A stretch of 23,155 nt of DNA from an uncultured bacterium (GTDB taxonomy: Bacteria; Bacillota; Clostridia; Christensenellales; QALW01), in the NCBI GenBank assembly GCA_905214315.1, contig CAJMLN010000031.1, forward strand, positions 1 through 23,155, read 5' to 3'. A program made the translations under genes and the position numbers. The first letter of the stretch is position 1. The number at the start of each line of letters is the position of its first letter. Positions 1-7,590 of the stretch are shown one piece after another. The notes beneath the pieces were generated by a model. It was not told the origin of the DNA and did no database searches. It saw only the letters and a list, made by a program, of their open reading frames with translations.

Positions 1-103
1 TATTTGTTTATAATGGAGATTTAAAATTCGGAAATTGTCTCAAAAATTAAAGAAGAAGGAGATGTTTATTCTTTCGGTTACGGAATAAATATTGTACATA
101 ATT

Positions 104-355
104 ATGAGGTATGTTTATGAGGTGAATCAAGAAAAAAATTCACACATAGATATTGGTACTTATGACTCTTATGGTATTAATGTGTATGTCTGTGTAAATG
201 ACAGAAACATGTTTTTGATGAATGTGCCGGATTTATTTCTTGATGAACATAAAGCGTTGGAGTTTGCTAAATTGTGTAATGAAGAGCAGTTAGAGTTGGT
301 TCACTTGAGTGATGTGATTGAGGATATTCTCTCCGACCGTGAGATGCTCGCATAG
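104..355 (+). CDS. Small hypothetical protein, DUF6514-like
   Basis: Encodes about 83 residues (from ATG 104) with no signal peptide or membrane segment. It has a central DSYGINVYV stretch and a C-terminal QLELVHLSDVIEDIL stretch. From memory this pattern (a YGI core, then a C-terminal HLxDVIEDxL) resembles small clostridial proteins of the DUF6514 type, whose function is unknown. The start is uncertain: TTG 92, ATG 104, GTG 113 and GTG 122 are all in frame, a stop lies at 86-88, and none has a convincing ribosome site. The gene is AT-rich compared with everything after about 615. No promoter is evident and no partner gene is adjacent. The family assignment is tentative; that it is a real gene is supported mainly by its composition and the conserved-looking C-terminus. 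Confidence 0.55.
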   Translation: MRYVYEVNQEKNSHIDIGTYDSYGINVYVCVNDRNMFLMNVPDLFLDEHKALEFAKLCNEEQLELVHLSDVIEDILSDREMLA

Positions 356-427
356 CACGAAAAGAACCATGAAGTATAAAATTTGCTAAAGAAGGGGTTT
401 AGGATGAGATGCCCTGTTTTTCCTTTG

Positions 428-614
428 GGTATTACTCTTTTCCTGTAAAAAAATAAAAATTAAATATGGAAACATAACATCTGAGAAATTTATCATCTCA
501 GCTCATTCCCGGAACAGGATTTGGTGCTACATATCACAACCCTGCATCAAACGTTCGGACAAGCAGGAAAGAGTATTACTATATCTGCGCATTTTCATGC
601 GCAGATATTTTTTT
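428..614 (+). ncRNA. Candidate structured RNA of unknown family
   Basis: Bases 428-446 can pair with 563-580. CTCTTTTCCTG (435-445) pairs with CAGGAAAGAG (564-573) with one bulged U, and the helix continues through 429-434 with 574-579 with one mismatch and G-U closing pairs at both ends. Inside it are a hairpin at 481-501 (CTGAGA with TCTCAG) and an arm in which 515-518 pairs with 541-544, extended by GTG/CAC at 524-526 and 535-537. CCTGC 541-545 can alternatively pair with GCAGG 563-567, which excludes the closing helix. A strong terminator follows immediately. I do not recognise a known riboswitch, 6S, SRP, tmRNA or T-box signature. No promoter could be assigned, and the strand is inferred from the terminator. 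Confidence 0.35.
581..614 (+). terminator. Rho-independent terminator
   Basis: A perfect 12-bp stem (581-592 with 597-608, ATATCTGCGCAT and its complement) has a TTTC loop and is followed by six T residues (609-614). It is one of the strongest terminators in the window. It ends transcription of the candidate RNA, and perhaps of the small gene upstream, and separates both from the methyltransferase promoter. Confidence 0.85.
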
Positions 615-660
615 GTTCCAGACGGTGTTTTTCGTAGCCGGGGCCGGGCGGATAATAGCC

Positions 661-689
661 TTGCCTGCCGCCAGAGAGTGTGTTACAAT
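661..689 (+). promoter_or_regulatory. Sigma-A type promoter for the FkbM gene
   Basis: A -35 box TTGCCT (661-666), a 17-base spacer and a -10 box TACAAT (684-689) preceded by TG at 681-682, an extended -10. It lies downstream of the 581-614 terminator and about 40 bases ahead of the ATG at 730, so the methyltransferase gene probably starts its own transcript. Confidence 0.55.
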
Positions 690-729
690 ACTTTTATATT
701 TATGCTTTTTATCATTAGGAGGAGTTGCC

Positions 730-1752
730 ATGCCGGAAGAAGATATTTGGGAGAAGCTGAAACGCCTTGGAAGGCCGCTGGTGCTCTATGGCATGGGGAA
801 CGGGGCGGAATTGATGGTGCAGCAGCTGGCCCGGTATGGCATGGCTCCCGCAGGTTTTTTTGCCAGCGACGCCTTTGTCCGCGGGCAGAGCTTTTTGGGC
901 TTTACGGTTTTGACGTTTTCTCAAGCCCGAGAGCAATTCCCGGACATGATTGTGCTGGTCTGCTTTGGTACCCAGCGGCCGGAGGTGATACAGAATATCC
1001 TTTCGCTGGAGGCGGAGGTCTATGCGCCGGAGGTGCCGGTTGCGGGGGACGCAGTGTTTACGCTTGCTTTTGCCCGCCAAAACAGGGGAAAGATAGAAGA
1101 TGCCTATGATCTGCTTGCGGACGAGGTTTCGCGCTGTACCTTTCGGGAACTGATTCTTTATAAATTAGACGGTGAGCTGCGGCATTTATTGAACTGCCAA
1201 AGAGAAAAGGAGGAGCTGTATGCGCTTCTGGCTCTGCATGAAAGCGAAGAGTATCTGGATCTCGGCGCCTATAACGGTGATACGGTATTGGAATTTGCAC
1301 GGAAAGTGCCAAGCTGGAACGGCATTACCGCATTGGAGCCGGACGGAAAAAATTTTAAAAAGCTAATAAAAAACACGCAGGCGCTTTCGCATATGAACTG
1401 TGTGCAGGCGGCGGCAGGTGATTGCTGCGGCATGGTAGGCTTTTCTTCTTTGGGGGGCAGAAGCTCGCGAACCGGCGGGAATATCCGGATTCCGTCGGTA
1501 ACGGTGGATTCTTTGAAAAAACCGTTTACCTTTCTGAAAATGGATGTGGAGGGCGGCGAAGCGGCGGCGCTCCGGGGCGCGTGCGAAACGATCCGGAAGA
1601 TGCGTCCCAAAATGCTGGTGGCGGCGTATCACCGCAGCGAGGATATTTTTTCATTGCCCTTAGCGGTGCATCGGATGCGGCCGGATTATCGGATTTATCT
1701 GCGCCATCAGCCCTGTATTCCGGCCTGGGATACCAACTATTGCTTTATATAA
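730..1752 (+). CDS. FkbM-family SAM-dependent methyltransferase
   Basis: The 340-residue protein has two parts. Residues 1 to about 100 look like a small Rossmann-type sugar-binding domain: VLYGMGNGAELMVQQL near the start, then a FFASD and a GFTVLTF segment, resembling the N-terminal part of PglD-like or epimerase-like proteins. Residues about 170-340 are an FkbM methyltransferase. The SAM-binding motif is YLDLGAYNGDTV (175-186), the acidic ribose-binding motif is ALEPD (201-205) and the family motif is FLKMDVEGGE (268-277). ATG 730 is chosen because AGGAGGAG (717-724) precedes it; the frame is open further upstream but runs into the promoter. FkbM enzymes O-methylate sugars or polyketides. 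The dTDP-rhamnose genes downstream make a surface-glycan sugar a reasonable but unproven substrate. No signal peptide or membrane segment is seen. Confidence 0.85.
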   Translation: MPEEDIWEKLKRLGRPLVLYGMGNGAELMVQQLARYGMAPAGFFASDAFVRGQSFLGFTVLTFSQAREQFPDMIVLVCFGTQRPEVIQNILSLEAEVYAPEVPVAGDAVFTLAFARQNRGKIEDAYDLLADEVSRCTFRELILYKLDGELRHLLNCQREKEELYALLALHESEEYLDLGAYNGDTVLEFARKVPSWNGITALEPDGKNFKKLIKNTQALSHMNCVQAAAGDCCGMVGFSSLGGRSSRTGGNIRIPSVTVDSLKKPFTFLKMDVEGGEAAALRGACETIRKMRPKMLVAAYHRSEDIFSLPLAVHRMRPDYRIYLRHQPCIPAWDTNYCFI

Positions 1753-1832
1753 CGGTGGGGGACGGGTTGCCTTATATCTTACTTGTGCGGACACAGGATT
1801 TTTCCTGCAAAAAACGCCGTGCGGATTGCCGC

Positions 1833-1861
1833 TTGCAAAAAAACGGCAAATGTAGTAGAAT
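1833..1861 (+). promoter_or_regulatory. Sigma-A type promoter for the rfb operon
   Basis: A -35 box TTGCAA (1833-1838), a 17-base spacer and a -10 box TAGAAT (1856-1861) lie about 57 bases ahead of the rfbC start. The -35 region sits between the inverted halves GCCGT (1816-1820) and ACGGC (1843-1847), which could be chance or an operator. No clear terminator separates it from the methyltransferase gene, so read-through from upstream is possible. Confidence 0.5.
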
Positions 1862-1917
1862 GAATTTGTTTTAGCGCGTGTGCATAGAATAAACTTTTGG
1901 ATATCAGGAGGATACTC

Positions 1918-2469
1918 ATGAAAGCAATACAGACAAGCCTTCCGGGCGTGGTAATACTGGAGCCGGATGTGTTCGGCGATCACCGCGGATGGTTTATGGA
2001 AACATGGTCAAAAAAGAAACTGGAAGAGGCGGGCATTTTTGCGGACTTTGTGCAGGATAATCAGAGCTTTACGGCAAAAAAGGGAACGCTGCGGGGACTG
2101 CATTTCCAGATGAACCCTATGGCGCAGGCAAAGCTGGTGCGGGTTGTGGCCGGCGCGGTGCTGGATGTGGCGGTGGATATCCGCAAAAATTCCCCTACCT
2201 ATTTAAAATGGGTAAGCGTGGAACTCTCGGCGGAAAACAAGCGGCAGTTCTTTATTCCCCGCGGCTTCGCCCATGGCTTTGCGGCACTGACGGATAACGT
2301 GGAGTTTGTGTATAAATGCGATAATTACTACAGTAAGGAATGCGACCGCTCCATTAAATTTGATGATCCCGCCATTGGCGTGGAGTGGGGAATTCAGGAT
2401 CCTATCGTTTCGGAAAAAGACGCGGGCGCGCCCCTTTTAAGGGACAGCGATTGCAATTTTAAGATGTAA
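1918..2469 (+). CDS. rfbC: dTDP-4-dehydrorhamnose 3,5-epimerase
   Basis: Catalyses the third step of dTDP-L-rhamnose synthesis in the cytoplasm, epimerising C3 and C5 of dTDP-4-keto-6-deoxy-glucose. The 183-residue length is usual for RmlC. Visible motifs are GDHRGWFMETW near residue 20, NQSFTAKKGTLRGLHFQ with catalytic His62, RVVAGAVLDVAVDIR in the cupin core, FIPRGFAHGF, and VYKCDNYYS with the family's active-site Tyr at about 132. ATG 1918 is chosen because AGGAGGA (1906-1912) is ideally spaced; an earlier ATG at 1897 lacks a site. It is followed after 13 bases by rfbB. The gene opens a run that continues through rfbD, a GH3 lipoprotein, another lipoprotein and an M28 peptidase. Confidence 0.95.
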   Translation: MKAIQTSLPGVVILEPDVFGDHRGWFMETWSKKKLEEAGIFADFVQDNQSFTAKKGTLRGLHFQMNPMAQAKLVRVVAGAVLDVAVDIRKNSPTYLKWVSVELSAENKRQFFIPRGFAHGFAALTDNVEFVYKCDNYYSKECDRSIKFDDPAIGVEWGIQDPIVSEKDAGAPLLRDSDCNFKM

Positions 2470-2482
2470 AGGAGAGGCTGTT

Positions 2483-3502
2483 TTGAAGATTATCGTTACA
2501 GGCGGCGCCGGCTTTATCGGCAGCAATTTTGTATATTTTGAGTTGAAAAACCATCCGGAGGACCGGATTATCTGTCTTGACGCGCTTACTTACGCGGGCA
2601 ATCTGGCCACGCTGGAGGAGGCAATGAAAAATCCGAATTTCCGGTTTGTAAAGGGCGATATTGCCGACCGGGAATGTGTTTTTAAGCTGTTTGAAGAGGA
2701 AAAGCCGGATATCGTGGTAAACTTTGCGGCGGAAAGCCATGTGGACCGCTCCATTGAAAACCCGGAAATCTTTCTGCGCACGAATATCCTGGGCACACAG
2801 GTGCTGATGGACGCCTGCCGCAAATACGGCATTACGCGCTATCATCAGGTTTCTACCGACGAGGTTTACGGCGACCTTCCGCTGGACAGGCCGGAGCTGT
2901 TCTTTACCGAGGATACGCCGATTCATACCTCCAGCCCGTATTCGGCCAGTAAGGCCTCCGCGGATTTATTGGTGCTGGCGTATCACCGCACCTTTAAGCT
3001 GCCGGTTTCCATTACACGCTGCTCCAATAACTACGGTCCGTATCATTTCCCGGAAAAGCTGATTCCGCTGATGATTTCCCGCGCGCTGAATAACGAGAGC
3101 CTTCCCGTATACGGCAAGGGCGAAAATGTGCGCGACTGGCTGTATGTGGAAGACCATTGCTCGGCGATCGATCTGGTAATCCGCAAGGGGCGTGTGGGCG
3201 AGGTATATAACATCGGCGGCCATAATGAACGCACAAATCTGCAGGTGGTAAAGACGATTTTAAAGGAGCTGGATAAACCGGAAACATTGATTACTTATGT
3301 TACCGACCGTCCGGGCCACGATATGCGCTATGCCATTGATCCGACGAAAATCCATAATGAGCTGGGCTGGCTGCCGGAAACCAGGTTTGACGACGGTATT
3401 CATCAGACCGTGCAGTGGTATTTGAACAACCGCGCCTGGTGGGAGAATATTTTAAAGGGCGACTATCAGAATTACTATGAAAGAATGTATGGTAAGAGGT
3501 AA
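2483..3502 (+). CDS. rfbB: dTDP-glucose 4,6-dehydratase
   Basis: Catalyses the second step of dTDP-L-rhamnose synthesis, NAD-dependent conversion of dTDP-glucose to the 4-keto-6-deoxy sugar. It is an extended SDR enzyme of 339 residues, the usual length. The NAD-binding GGAGFIGSN is at residues 7-15. The catalytic segment STDEVYG includes Thr125, Asp126 and Glu127. YSASK gives Tyr153 and Lys157, and NNYGPYHFPEKLIP follows. The start is a TTG with AGGAG (2470-2474) eight bases upstream; starting there gives the canonical MKIIVTGGAGF. It lies 13 bases after rfbC and 5 bases before rfbD, clearly in the same transcript. Confidence 0.96.
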   Translation: MKIIVTGGAGFIGSNFVYFELKNHPEDRIICLDALTYAGNLATLEEAMKNPNFRFVKGDIADRECVFKLFEEEKPDIVVNFAAESHVDRSIENPEIFLRTNILGTQVLMDACRKYGITRYHQVSTDEVYGDLPLDRPELFFTEDTPIHTSSPYSASKASADLLVLAYHRTFKLPVSITRCSNNYGPYHFPEKLIPLMISRALNNESLPVYGKGENVRDWLYVEDHCSAIDLVIRKGRVGEVYNIGGHNERTNLQVVKTILKELDKPETLITYVTDRPGHDMRYAIDPTKIHNELGWLPETRFDDGIHQTVQWYLNNRAWWENILKGDYQNYYERMYGKR

Positions 3503-3507
3503 AGGAT

Positions 3508-4374
3508 ATGAAGGTTTTGGTTACCGGCGTTAAGGGACAGTTGGGCTATGATGTGGTAAAGCGCCTGAACTTATTGGGTATTGCATGCAAGGGCGTGGAT
3601 ATTGAGGATTTTGATTTGACCGACGAAGCGGCCGTGCTCAACGGAATCTGCGCTTATGGCCCGGATGCGGTTGTGCACTGCGCGGCCTATACGGCGGTGG
3701 ATAAGGCGGAGGAAAACCGCGAGCTTTGCTACCGCGTCAACGTGCTGGGTACCCGGAACGTGGCGATGGCCTGCCGGGAGATAGATGCCAGGATGATTTA
3801 TATCAGTACGGATTATGTCTTCAACGGTCAGGGTGAAACGCCCTTTGCGCCGGAGGATACAAAAGAGCCTATCAATTATTACGGGGAAACAAAAGCCCTT
3901 GGAGAAGATGAGGTTACGCGTCTTTTAAATAAATATTTTATTGTACGCATTTCCTGGGTGTTTGGCGTAAACGGCGCTAATTTTGTAAAAACGATGCTTC
4001 GTTTAGGCAAGGAAAAGGATGAATTAACGGTGGTGGGCGATCAGATCGGTTCGCCGACGTATACGTTTGATTTGGCCGTTCTTCTGTGCGATATGCTGCA
4101 AACGGAAAAATACGGTGTTTATCACGCCACGAACGAAGGGCTTTGCTCCTGGGCGGAATTTGCCCAGGAAATTATGGCGCAGGCGCATTTGAATATGAAA
4201 ATCCGGCCGATTTTATCCAGCGAATATCCGGCAAAGGCTAAGCGGCCCTATAATTCTCGTATGAGTAAGGAAAAATTGGAGCAGAATGGGTTCGGCAGGC
4301 TTCCGGATTGGCGTGACGCCTTACAAAGATATCTTTCGGAGCTTGAAAAAGCAGAGGAAGGAAGAAATTTATGA
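3508..4374 (+). CDS. rfbD: dTDP-4-dehydrorhamnose reductase
   Basis: Catalyses the last step of dTDP-L-rhamnose synthesis, reduction of the 4-keto group using NAD(P)H. The 288-residue SDR protein shows the nucleotide-binding VTGVKGQLGYDV at the N-terminus, ISTDYVFNG in the middle, and YYGETK with catalytic Tyr125 and Lys129. SWVFGVNGANFVKTML and IGSPTYTFDLA are typical RmlD segments. It starts 5 bases after rfbB and its stop overlaps the start of the next gene (ATGA), which implies translational coupling. With rfbC and rfbB it gives three of the four steps; the thymidylyltransferase rfbA is not in this window and must be elsewhere. Confidence 0.95.
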   Translation: MKVLVTGVKGQLGYDVVKRLNLLGIACKGVDIEDFDLTDEAAVLNGICAYGPDAVVHCAAYTAVDKAEENRELCYRVNVLGTRNVAMACREIDARMIYISTDYVFNGQGETPFAPEDTKEPINYYGETKALGEDEVTRLLNKYFIVRISWVFGVNGANFVKTMLRLGKEKDELTVVGDQIGSPTYTFDLAVLLCDMLQTEKYGVYHATNEGLCSWAEFAQEIMAQAHLNMKIRPILSSEYPAKAKRPYNSRMSKEKLEQNGFGRLPDWRDALQRYLSELEKAEEGRNL

Positions 4375-5747
4375 GAAAAACATTGTCGTTTTTGGCAGTG
4401 GTTTTAAGCGCAGCACTGCTTACCGCGGGCTGCGCCTTTTTTCAAAAAGATGAAGCGGCGCCCGTCGGAACGGCGGGGCCGCAGGCAACGTTGCCAATGT
4501 TGACGCCAACGCCTACAGAGCCGACCTATCAAAGCCTGACGGGGGTTGTGTGTGATTACAGCGATGAAACGTTTTCATTGGCGCTTGACGATGGGACGGT
4601 TGTGATGTTTGCTCGCCCGGCTGAAGGCGAAGAGAGCCGCGTATTTTTGAATAATACCGTTACGGTGGAATACAGCGGGTGCCTGGAAGAGGCGGAAAAC
4701 GTAATCATTGCCGCGCTTTCCGGGGAGAAGAAAACGCGCGCAGCCATTCGGGCAGGCGAAATAATTCGGGGTATGACGCTGGAAGAACAAGTAGGGCAGA
4801 TGTTTATTGCCCGCTGCCCGTCGGCGCAGGCGGCAGCAAAGGCGGCGGAATATTCACTGGGCGGCTATATCCTGTTTAAAAGGGATTTTACGGGCAAAAG
4901 CGCAGCGGAAGTGCAGGCGGAAATACAAAGCTATCAGGCGGCGGCAAAGCTTCCGATGCTTATTGGCGTGGATGAAGAGGGCGGCACGGTGAATCGCGTC
5001 AGCAGCAATCCCCAATTGCGAAAAACGCCGTTCTTATCACCGCAGGAGTTGTACAAGCAGGGCGGTTGGGAAGGCATTCAAAAGGATACTGTGGAAAAGT
5101 GCCGCTTGCTGCAATCGCTGGGCATCAATTTGAATTTAGCGCCGGTATGTGATGTTTCGGTGGATGAAAAGGATTATATGTATAAGCGAAGCTTCGGCCA
5201 GGATGCGCAAACCACGGCTTTTTATGTAAAAACGGTGGTGGAGCAGATGCATGCTGCACACATGGGTTCCGCGCTTAAACACTTTCCCGGGTATGGGAAT
5301 AATGCGGATACGCATACGGGTATGTCGATCGACAGGCGGCCGTATGAAACCTTTGTACAGGCGGATTTTCTTCCGTTTTCTGCGGGGATTGAGGCAGGTG
5401 CGGGAGCTGTGCTGGTATCGCATAATATTGTGGAATGTATGGACGCGTCGGTGCCGGCGTCTCTTTCAAAAAACGTACATCAAGTATTGCGGGAGGAGCT
5501 GGGGTTTACGGGCGTAATTATGACGGATGACCTTTATATGGATGCTATAAAAAAGTATACCGGCGACCGGGAAGCCGCTGTGGCGGCTGTTTTGGCCGGC
5601 AACGATATGCTTTGCTGTACGGATTTTGAACAGCAGATTCCAGCTGTGCTGGAAGCGGTGCGCAGCGGAATGATTCAACGGCAGCAGATTGAGCAGTCGG
5701 CGGAGCGGGTATTGCTATGGAAAATAGAACTGGGAATTCTGTCGTAA
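4371..5747 (+). CDS. GH3 (NagZ-like) beta-N-acetylhexosaminidase lipoprotein
   Basis: The 458-residue protein starts with a lipoprotein signal (hydrophobic segment, LLTAGC, lipidated Cys21), so it should be anchored outside the membrane. After a Pro/Thr linker, residues about 55-115 form a small beta-rich domain not usual in NagZ. The GH3 domain follows: EQVGQMFIA, GVDEEGGTVNRV, NLAPVCDV, KHFPGYG with His304, ADTHTGMS with His315, and MTDDLYMDA, where Asp386 is the likely nucleophile. The family releases terminal GlcNAc from muropeptides or other glycans. ATG 4371 overlaps the rfbD stop. Coupling to rhamnose genes hints at a role in wall or rhamnose-glycan turnover, but this is inferred from position only. 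Confidence 0.85.
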   Translation: MRKTLSFLAVVLSAALLTAGCAFFQKDEAAPVGTAGPQATLPMLTPTPTEPTYQSLTGVVCDYSDETFSLALDDGTVVMFARPAEGEESRVFLNNTVTVEYSGCLEEAENVIIAALSGEKKTRAAIRAGEIIRGMTLEEQVGQMFIARCPSAQAAAKAAEYSLGGYILFKRDFTGKSAAEVQAEIQSYQAAAKLPMLIGVDEEGGTVNRVSSNPQLRKTPFLSPQELYKQGGWEGIQKDTVEKCRLLQSLGINLNLAPVCDVSVDEKDYMYKRSFGQDAQTTAFYVKTVVEQMHAAHMGSALKHFPGYGNNADTHTGMSIDRRPYETFVQADFLPFSAGIEAGAGAVLVSHNIVECMDASVPASLSKNVHQVLREELGFTGVIMTDDLYMDAIKKYTGDREAAVAAVLAGNDMLCCTDFEQQIPAVLEAVRSGMIQRQQIEQSAERVLLWKIELGILS

Positions 5748-5775
5748 GAGATTTATAGAAAAGAGGCGTATGGGG

Positions 5776-6642
5776 ATGAAAAAATATTTTGTATTGCTGT
5801 GTTGTATATGCTTGTTTTTGAGCGGATGCCGGAATGAGGCGGCGGGGGCAGCGGTACCGCCGGTGTATGAGGAAACGGTGATGCCTTTGCCGGTACAGAC
5901 GGGGCGGCCGGAGGAGACGTTTTTTTATTCTGATGAGCAAAAAGCAATAGCGGAAAATATTTTTTTACTGTACACACAGCGGGAACCTGCGGAAAATAAT
6001 GCTTCCTTTGAAGGAGCTTGGAGACGCACAAATGTGCATTCCGGCAATATCGGTAATTTGGAAATCAGCGAGCAGGGAGCAGATGGATTTGCCTTTCAAG
6101 GGCAGTTTTATTATTATGGGCATTCCGGTTTTTTAGAGGGGGAAGCGTTTTTTATTGCACCCGGTGTTGCCTGCTATGCACAAACGCCTGGAAAGATTAT
6201 GCAAAATGAATATGTGCTGTTTTTTCTGCAGGATGAAATGCTGCGCTTGGTAGCTTCCGGAAAAATAGACGGCGGATTCGGTGCAGGCGTAAGTGCGGAC
6301 GGCGAATATACCAGGGAACAGCCGCAGTATACGAATGATACGCCGGAGGACTATTTTACCGAGGAAGAACTGAAAAGTATAAAAAGTTTGATTGGGGAAG
6401 AGGCATATTTGGAATCCTTTGTCTATTGCATTACGCGCGGGAGAATAGAGAAAAGCCTGTGCCTTTTGGAAGGAGCCAGATTGGCTGTATGTTATAGGGG
6501 GACAATACCTACCCTGCACGGGGACGGTTTTACATTTATTTACGACGGGGATAAAATGTATTTTATCTTTGAAGATACAAGGTTTTCCTACATTTCAAAC
6601 GACAGCAGCGCAGCGGAATTCCCGATATATTTGTTTGTTTGA
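5776..6642 (+). CDS. Hypothetical lipoprotein
   Basis: The 288-residue protein has a lipoprotein signal peptide, MKKYFVLL followed by a Cys-rich hydrophobic core and LFLSGC, with Cys18 lipidated. No catalytic motif or known domain is recognised in the mature part. It has a Pro-rich start (residues about 28-48), then alternating beta-type segments with many aromatic and acidic residues, and an acidic helix around TEEELKSIKSLIGEEAYLE. ATG 5776 is preferred over ATG 5770 because AAGAGG (5761-5766) is nine bases away rather than three. It lies just after the GH3 gene and shortly before the M28 gene, in the same transcript, so it may act at the cell surface with them. Function unknown. Confidence 0.75.
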   Translation: MKKYFVLLCCICLFLSGCRNEAAGAAVPPVYEETVMPLPVQTGRPEETFFYSDEQKAIAENIFLLYTQREPAENNASFEGAWRRTNVHSGNIGNLEISEQGADGFAFQGQFYYYGHSGFLEGEAFFIAPGVACYAQTPGKIMQNEYVLFFLQDEMLRLVASGKIDGGFGAGVSADGEYTREQPQYTNDTPEDYFTEEELKSIKSLIGEEAYLESFVYCITRGRIEKSLCLLEGARLAVCYRGTIPTLHGDGFTFIYDGDKMYFIFEDTRFSYISNDSSAAEFPIYLFV

Positions 6643-6664
6643 TAATACCAACAAAGAGGCAACT

Positions 6665-7579
6665 ATGACGGAACTGTCAAAGGAAATATTTGAAAATTTT
6701 CAGATACGGAAAACGGAAAAGCAAAAAACCCGGTTTATTGACTTTTTGTGCAGCAGGATAGATGGGGTACAGATAGAACAGAATAAACTGCTTTCAAACA
6801 GAAACCTTGTAATCGGGGATATACAAAGGGCCAGGCTCATTGTAACCGCGCATTATGATACCTGCGCCGTACTGCCGTTTCCTAATTTTTTAACGCCGAA
6901 GAATATCCCTGTGTATCTGCTTTACAATGTATTGATTGCGGCCGTAATATGGGCAATAGCGGCTTTGGCTGGTCGGTTGGCTTTTTTACTGACGGCCAAC
7001 GTTTGGGCGGTATATTCTGCTGTGTGGATTACTTTATTTGCCTTTGTTTTTTTACTGACGGCCGGTCCGCCGAATCAGCACACGGCAAATGATAACACCT
7101 CCGGCGTCATTACACTTTGTGAAATTTTGCAGGCACTGTCCGGTGAAGAGAGAGAAAAAATTGCTTTTGTGCTTTTTGACAATGAGGAAACGGGACTTGT
7201 CGGTTCGGCGCTTTTTAAAAGAAAGCATAAAAATGAGCTGCGGGGCAAGCTTTTACTTAACTTTGACTGCGTTTCTGACGGAGATACACTGTTGTTTATT
7301 TTCAATAAAAAAGCGCGGCGGAATTTTGGCGCATTTGTAAAGGAAGCTTTTGCAGACGGGGAAAAGGAGATTTTATTTTCTCATGCGGCTTCTACCTTAT
7401 ATCCGTCAGATCAGCTTTGGTTTGAACAGAATATAGGTGTGGCCGCTTTTCGCAGAAATCGGTTTCTGGGGTTGTATATCAGCCGGATTCATACCTGGCG
7501 GGACACCGTATGGCAGGAGGAAAATATAGAGCTTTTGAAAAACGGAACCGTACGTTTGGTGAAACAGCTGGAAAGATAA
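6665..7579 (+). CDS. M28-family zinc peptidase with transmembrane insert
   Basis: The 304-residue protein has the full set of M28 metal ligands: AHYDT with His63 and Asp65, TANDNTSG with bridging Asp143, DNEETG with Glu174 and Glu175, NFDCVSDGD with Asp201, and RIHTWRDT with His276. M28 enzymes are co-catalytic zinc aminopeptidases or carboxypeptidases. Two hydrophobic segments (about residues 78-103 and 113-135) are inserted between the second and third ligands, and there is no signal peptide. ATG 6665 follows AAGAGG (6654-6659 region); the frame is open upstream but lies inside the preceding gene. The gene is the last of the rfb transcript and is closed by the terminator at 7591. Substrate unknown. 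Confidence 0.85.
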   Translation: MTELSKEIFENFQIRKTEKQKTRFIDFLCSRIDGVQIEQNKLLSNRNLVIGDIQRARLIVTAHYDTCAVLPFPNFLTPKNIPVYLLYNVLIAAVIWAIAALAGRLAFLLTANVWAVYSAVWITLFAFVFLLTAGPPNQHTANDNTSGVITLCEILQALSGEEREKIAFVLFDNEETGLVGSALFKRKHKNELRGKLLLNFDCVSDGDTLLFIFNKKARRNFGAFVKEAFADGEKEILFSHAASTLYPSDQLWFEQNIGVAAFRRNRFLGLYISRIHTWRDTVWQEENIELLKNGTVRLVKQLER

Positions 7580-7590
7580 GTAAAATATAC

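Larger units (their letters stand above)
356..660. other. Gene-free AT-rich intergenic stretch
   Basis: About 370 bases between the small hypothetical gene and the methyltransferase gene hold no convincing gene. The only ATG with any upstream purines (404) gives a 14-codon frame. What stands out is secondary structure: a long-range helix (428-446 with 563-580), internal hairpins and a strong terminator (581-614), all annotated separately. From about 615 on the base composition becomes GC-richer, and the promoter of the next gene lies at 661-689. Confidence 0.6.

Noticed and set aside
404..448. A 14-codon frame (MRCPVFPLGITLFL) that could be a leader peptide
   Set aside because: No run of regulatory codons, no adjacent regulated operon and no convincing ribosome site.
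356..614. T-box, cobalamin, SAM, glycine, ZTP or guanidine riboswitch, or 6S RNA
   Set aside because: I looked for their conserved core bases and found none convincingly; the region is left as an unassigned structured RNA.
597..1109. A 170-codon open frame overlapping the methyltransferase gene on the same strand
   Set aside because: It begins inside the terminator hairpin, its product is rich in Gly, Arg and Cys with no domain, and the FkbM frame with a good ribosome site covers the same bases.
2459..2926. A 155-codon antisense frame opposite rfbB, and similar long antisense frames opposite other genes (e.g. 9506-9868, 16579-17304)
   Set aside because: They mirror the codon pattern of well-identified + strand genes and give low-complexity or unrecognisable proteins without ribosome sites.
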